From NCBI GenBank assembly GCA_021816165.1, contig JAKAYZ010000123.1, forward strand, positions 1-6,749: a stretch of 6,749 bases of DNA, read 5' to 3'. The notes beneath the pieces are model-generated. The model searched no databases. It saw only the letters and a list, made by a program, of their open reading frames with translations, and was not told the DNA's origin. Both the position numbers and the translations under genes were made by a program. The DNA is from Planctomycetota bacterium. Its GTDB lineage: Bacteria > Planctomycetota > Phycisphaerae > WQYP01. This document shows, piece after piece, positions 5,593-6,749 of this stretch (position 1 is its first letter; every line of letters starts with the position of its first letter).

Positions 5593-6749
5593 CTATCGAA
5601 TGGTGTCCGCTGGCGACACCAATCCCAATTCCGGTGAATCTGGCCTAAGCGAAAGAGTATTATTCCATCGATCCCGATTCCACCGCCCCGCCGTCACCCT
5701 TCGGGTAATGGCCGCCACTACGCCCTGCTGTGACGGATAAATGATGACCGCGAGATTTTGCTTTGCATACGGTGCAAGCCGTCGCTGCCATGCGTCTGTA
5801 TCCAGCCCCAGTCCACCGCGCGTTTTTACCTCCAACGTCGGCTTGGATGTCAGGTGGGTATCATTCGGCAAGCTCGCCAGCGTGCGGCGCAATCGCGTCT
5901 CATCAAAGGGTCCGGTCGTTATTACCTCAAAGGCTCGCAGGGCTGGGTGCTCAATCAACTGCGGCCCGGTGGCATAGCACCCATCGCGGCTCACCGGTAT
6001 TAAACCAGCCGCTGTGAGGAAATTGGGGGCCAGACCGGCGCGCGTGACGGCACCGGCGGTTTCAAAGATAAATCGATCCAACTCGCCGGTTGTACCTGCC
6101 AAGGCCGCCGGCGTACCGGTCAAGCGCCATTTAATATCGTCGCAGATGAGAGTCGCCGTGCGCTTACCAAGCTGCAACGCATCGCAATCGCGCCCCAGCC
6201 AGAGCGTTGCTTCCACCACCTGTTCATCGACGGCTATCAGTTCCAGCGGTGCCGCGGGTAATGATGCAAAGTCGGCAGCGGGACTGAGCTTTATGCCCGC
6301 CAACGCACCATTACCAGCCACCGCCATTATGTGCTCAAGATCGGGAAAATATTGTTGATGACCACGCCGACCACCGGTGCGCCGGGCGGGGTCGGCATGC
6401 ACCACTGCCGATCGGGGCAGTCGCCAGATTGGCTGCACGACATCCGCCTGCACCACCAAATGCGGCAGTGATAGGGCTTGCAAATTGCGATGCGCCATCC
6501 AACTGCGAACCGGCGATACATCCACCGCCAGCAGCGGAAACTTTCCCGCCAGGGCAATGGCATCGCCACCAATGCCGCAGCCGATATCCACGGCAAGAGC
6601 GTTTGGCCCGACCGCCGCCGCAACCACCGCAGCTTTATGCAGGGCGGCGGCAAGCGGTGTCGCCTGTTCCAGGGCTTCAGGCAGGGCATAAAACAACGAC
6701 ACACGCGGCTGTAATATTTTGAACTTCTCTGCCAGCGCCCGGCGCGATG
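5593..6749 (-). CDS. Class I SAM-dependent methyltransferase with THUMP-like C-terminal domain (5' end outside window)
   Basis: A GTG at 6702 would give 369 residues, but the frame has no stop up to the right edge. The 15 upstream codons read SRRALAEKFKILQPR. That continues smoothly into FYALPEALEQAT, like the N-terminal helix region of this family, so I treat the gene as truncated by the window. Numbered from the GTG, the Rossmann methyltransferase domain has motif I DIGCGIGGD (39-47), the acidic AVDVSP loop (59-64) and motif IV VHADPARR (101-108), whose DPARR is typical of this group. The C-terminal part, about 256-335, fits the THUMP-like domain: FEVITTGPFDETRLRRTL, then KTRGGLGLD and a closing VVAAITRR. 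About 33 extra residues follow, rich in Arg, Trp and Pro. THUMP domains bind RNA, so an RNA base methyltransferase is a reasonable guess, but the substrate of this family is not established. It is cytosolic, with no signal peptide. Confidence 0.9.
   Translation of the reverse strand, partial: SRRALAEKFKILQPRVSLFYALPEALEQATPLAAALHKAAVVAAAVGPNALAVDIGCGIGGDAIALAGKFPLLAVDVSPVRSWMAHRNLQALSLPHLVVQADVVQPIWRLPRSAVVHADPARRTGGRRGHQQYFPDLEHIMAVAGNGALAGIKLSPAADFASLPAAPLELIAVDEQVVEATLWLGRDCDALQLGKRTATLICDDIKWRLTGTPAALAGTTGELDRFIFETAGAVTRAGLAPNFLTAAGLIPVSRDGCYATGPQLIEHPALRAFEVITTGPFDETRLRRTLASLPNDTHLTSKPTLEVKTRGGLGLDTDAWQRRLAPYAKQNLAVIIYPSQQGVVAAITRRVTAGRWNRDRWNNTLSLRPDSPELGLVSPADTIR

Noticed and set aside
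1..6749. Mobile elements, CRISPR arrays, tRNA or rRNA genes, toxin-antitoxin or defence modules
   Set aside because: I found no transposase or integrase motif, regularly spaced repeat, tRNA-like fold or paired small genes. All sizeable genes have conserved metabolic or enzyme-like families.

Overview
The window looks like ordinary chromosome from a moderately GC-rich bacterium. I favour the Planctomycetota/PVC neighbourhood. The reasons are the low gene density, the scattered single-gene arrangement with intergenic gaps of about 160-420 bases, a 6-phosphogluconate dehydrogenase with a proline/glycine-rich insertion, and a Tat-like secreted YHYH protein. This is inference only, because no rRNA or other taxonomic marker is present.

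Layout, left to right. The left edge (about 1-55, minus strand) carries the first codons of a probable alpha/beta-hydrolase that runs out of the window. Next is gnd (246-1751, minus), a complete decarboxylating 6-phosphogluconate dehydrogenase. A 222-base gap leads to a secreted YHYH-domain protein (1974-2978, minus) with a Tat-like signal peptide and an Arg/Gly/Pro-rich C-terminal tail. A divergent intergenic region (2979-3218) separates it from a DinB/YfiT-type putative metal-dependent protein (3219-3755, plus). A long non-coding stretch (3756-4178) follows. Then comes a CrtC/AttH-like lipocalin-fold protein (4179-5432, plus). The last gene is a class I SAM-dependent methyltransferase with a C-terminal THUMP-like domain (minus). 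It reads in frame through the right edge, so its N-terminus lies outside.

The genes do not form an obvious pathway. gnd supplies NADPH and ribulose-5-phosphate in the oxidative pentose phosphate pathway. The YHYH protein is exported. The DinB-like and CrtC-like proteins have no assignable substrate. The methyltransferase probably modifies RNA or another macromolecule. Four starts were decided by Shine-Dalgarno spacing (the hydrolase, gnd, YHYH and DinB genes), and three of them differ from the longest open frame. I found no mobile element, CRISPR array, tRNA or rRNA, and nothing that amounts to a coherent new system. The items most worth a second look are the orphan CrtC-like protein, the RGG-like tail of the YHYH protein, and the non-coding stretch before the CrtC-like gene.
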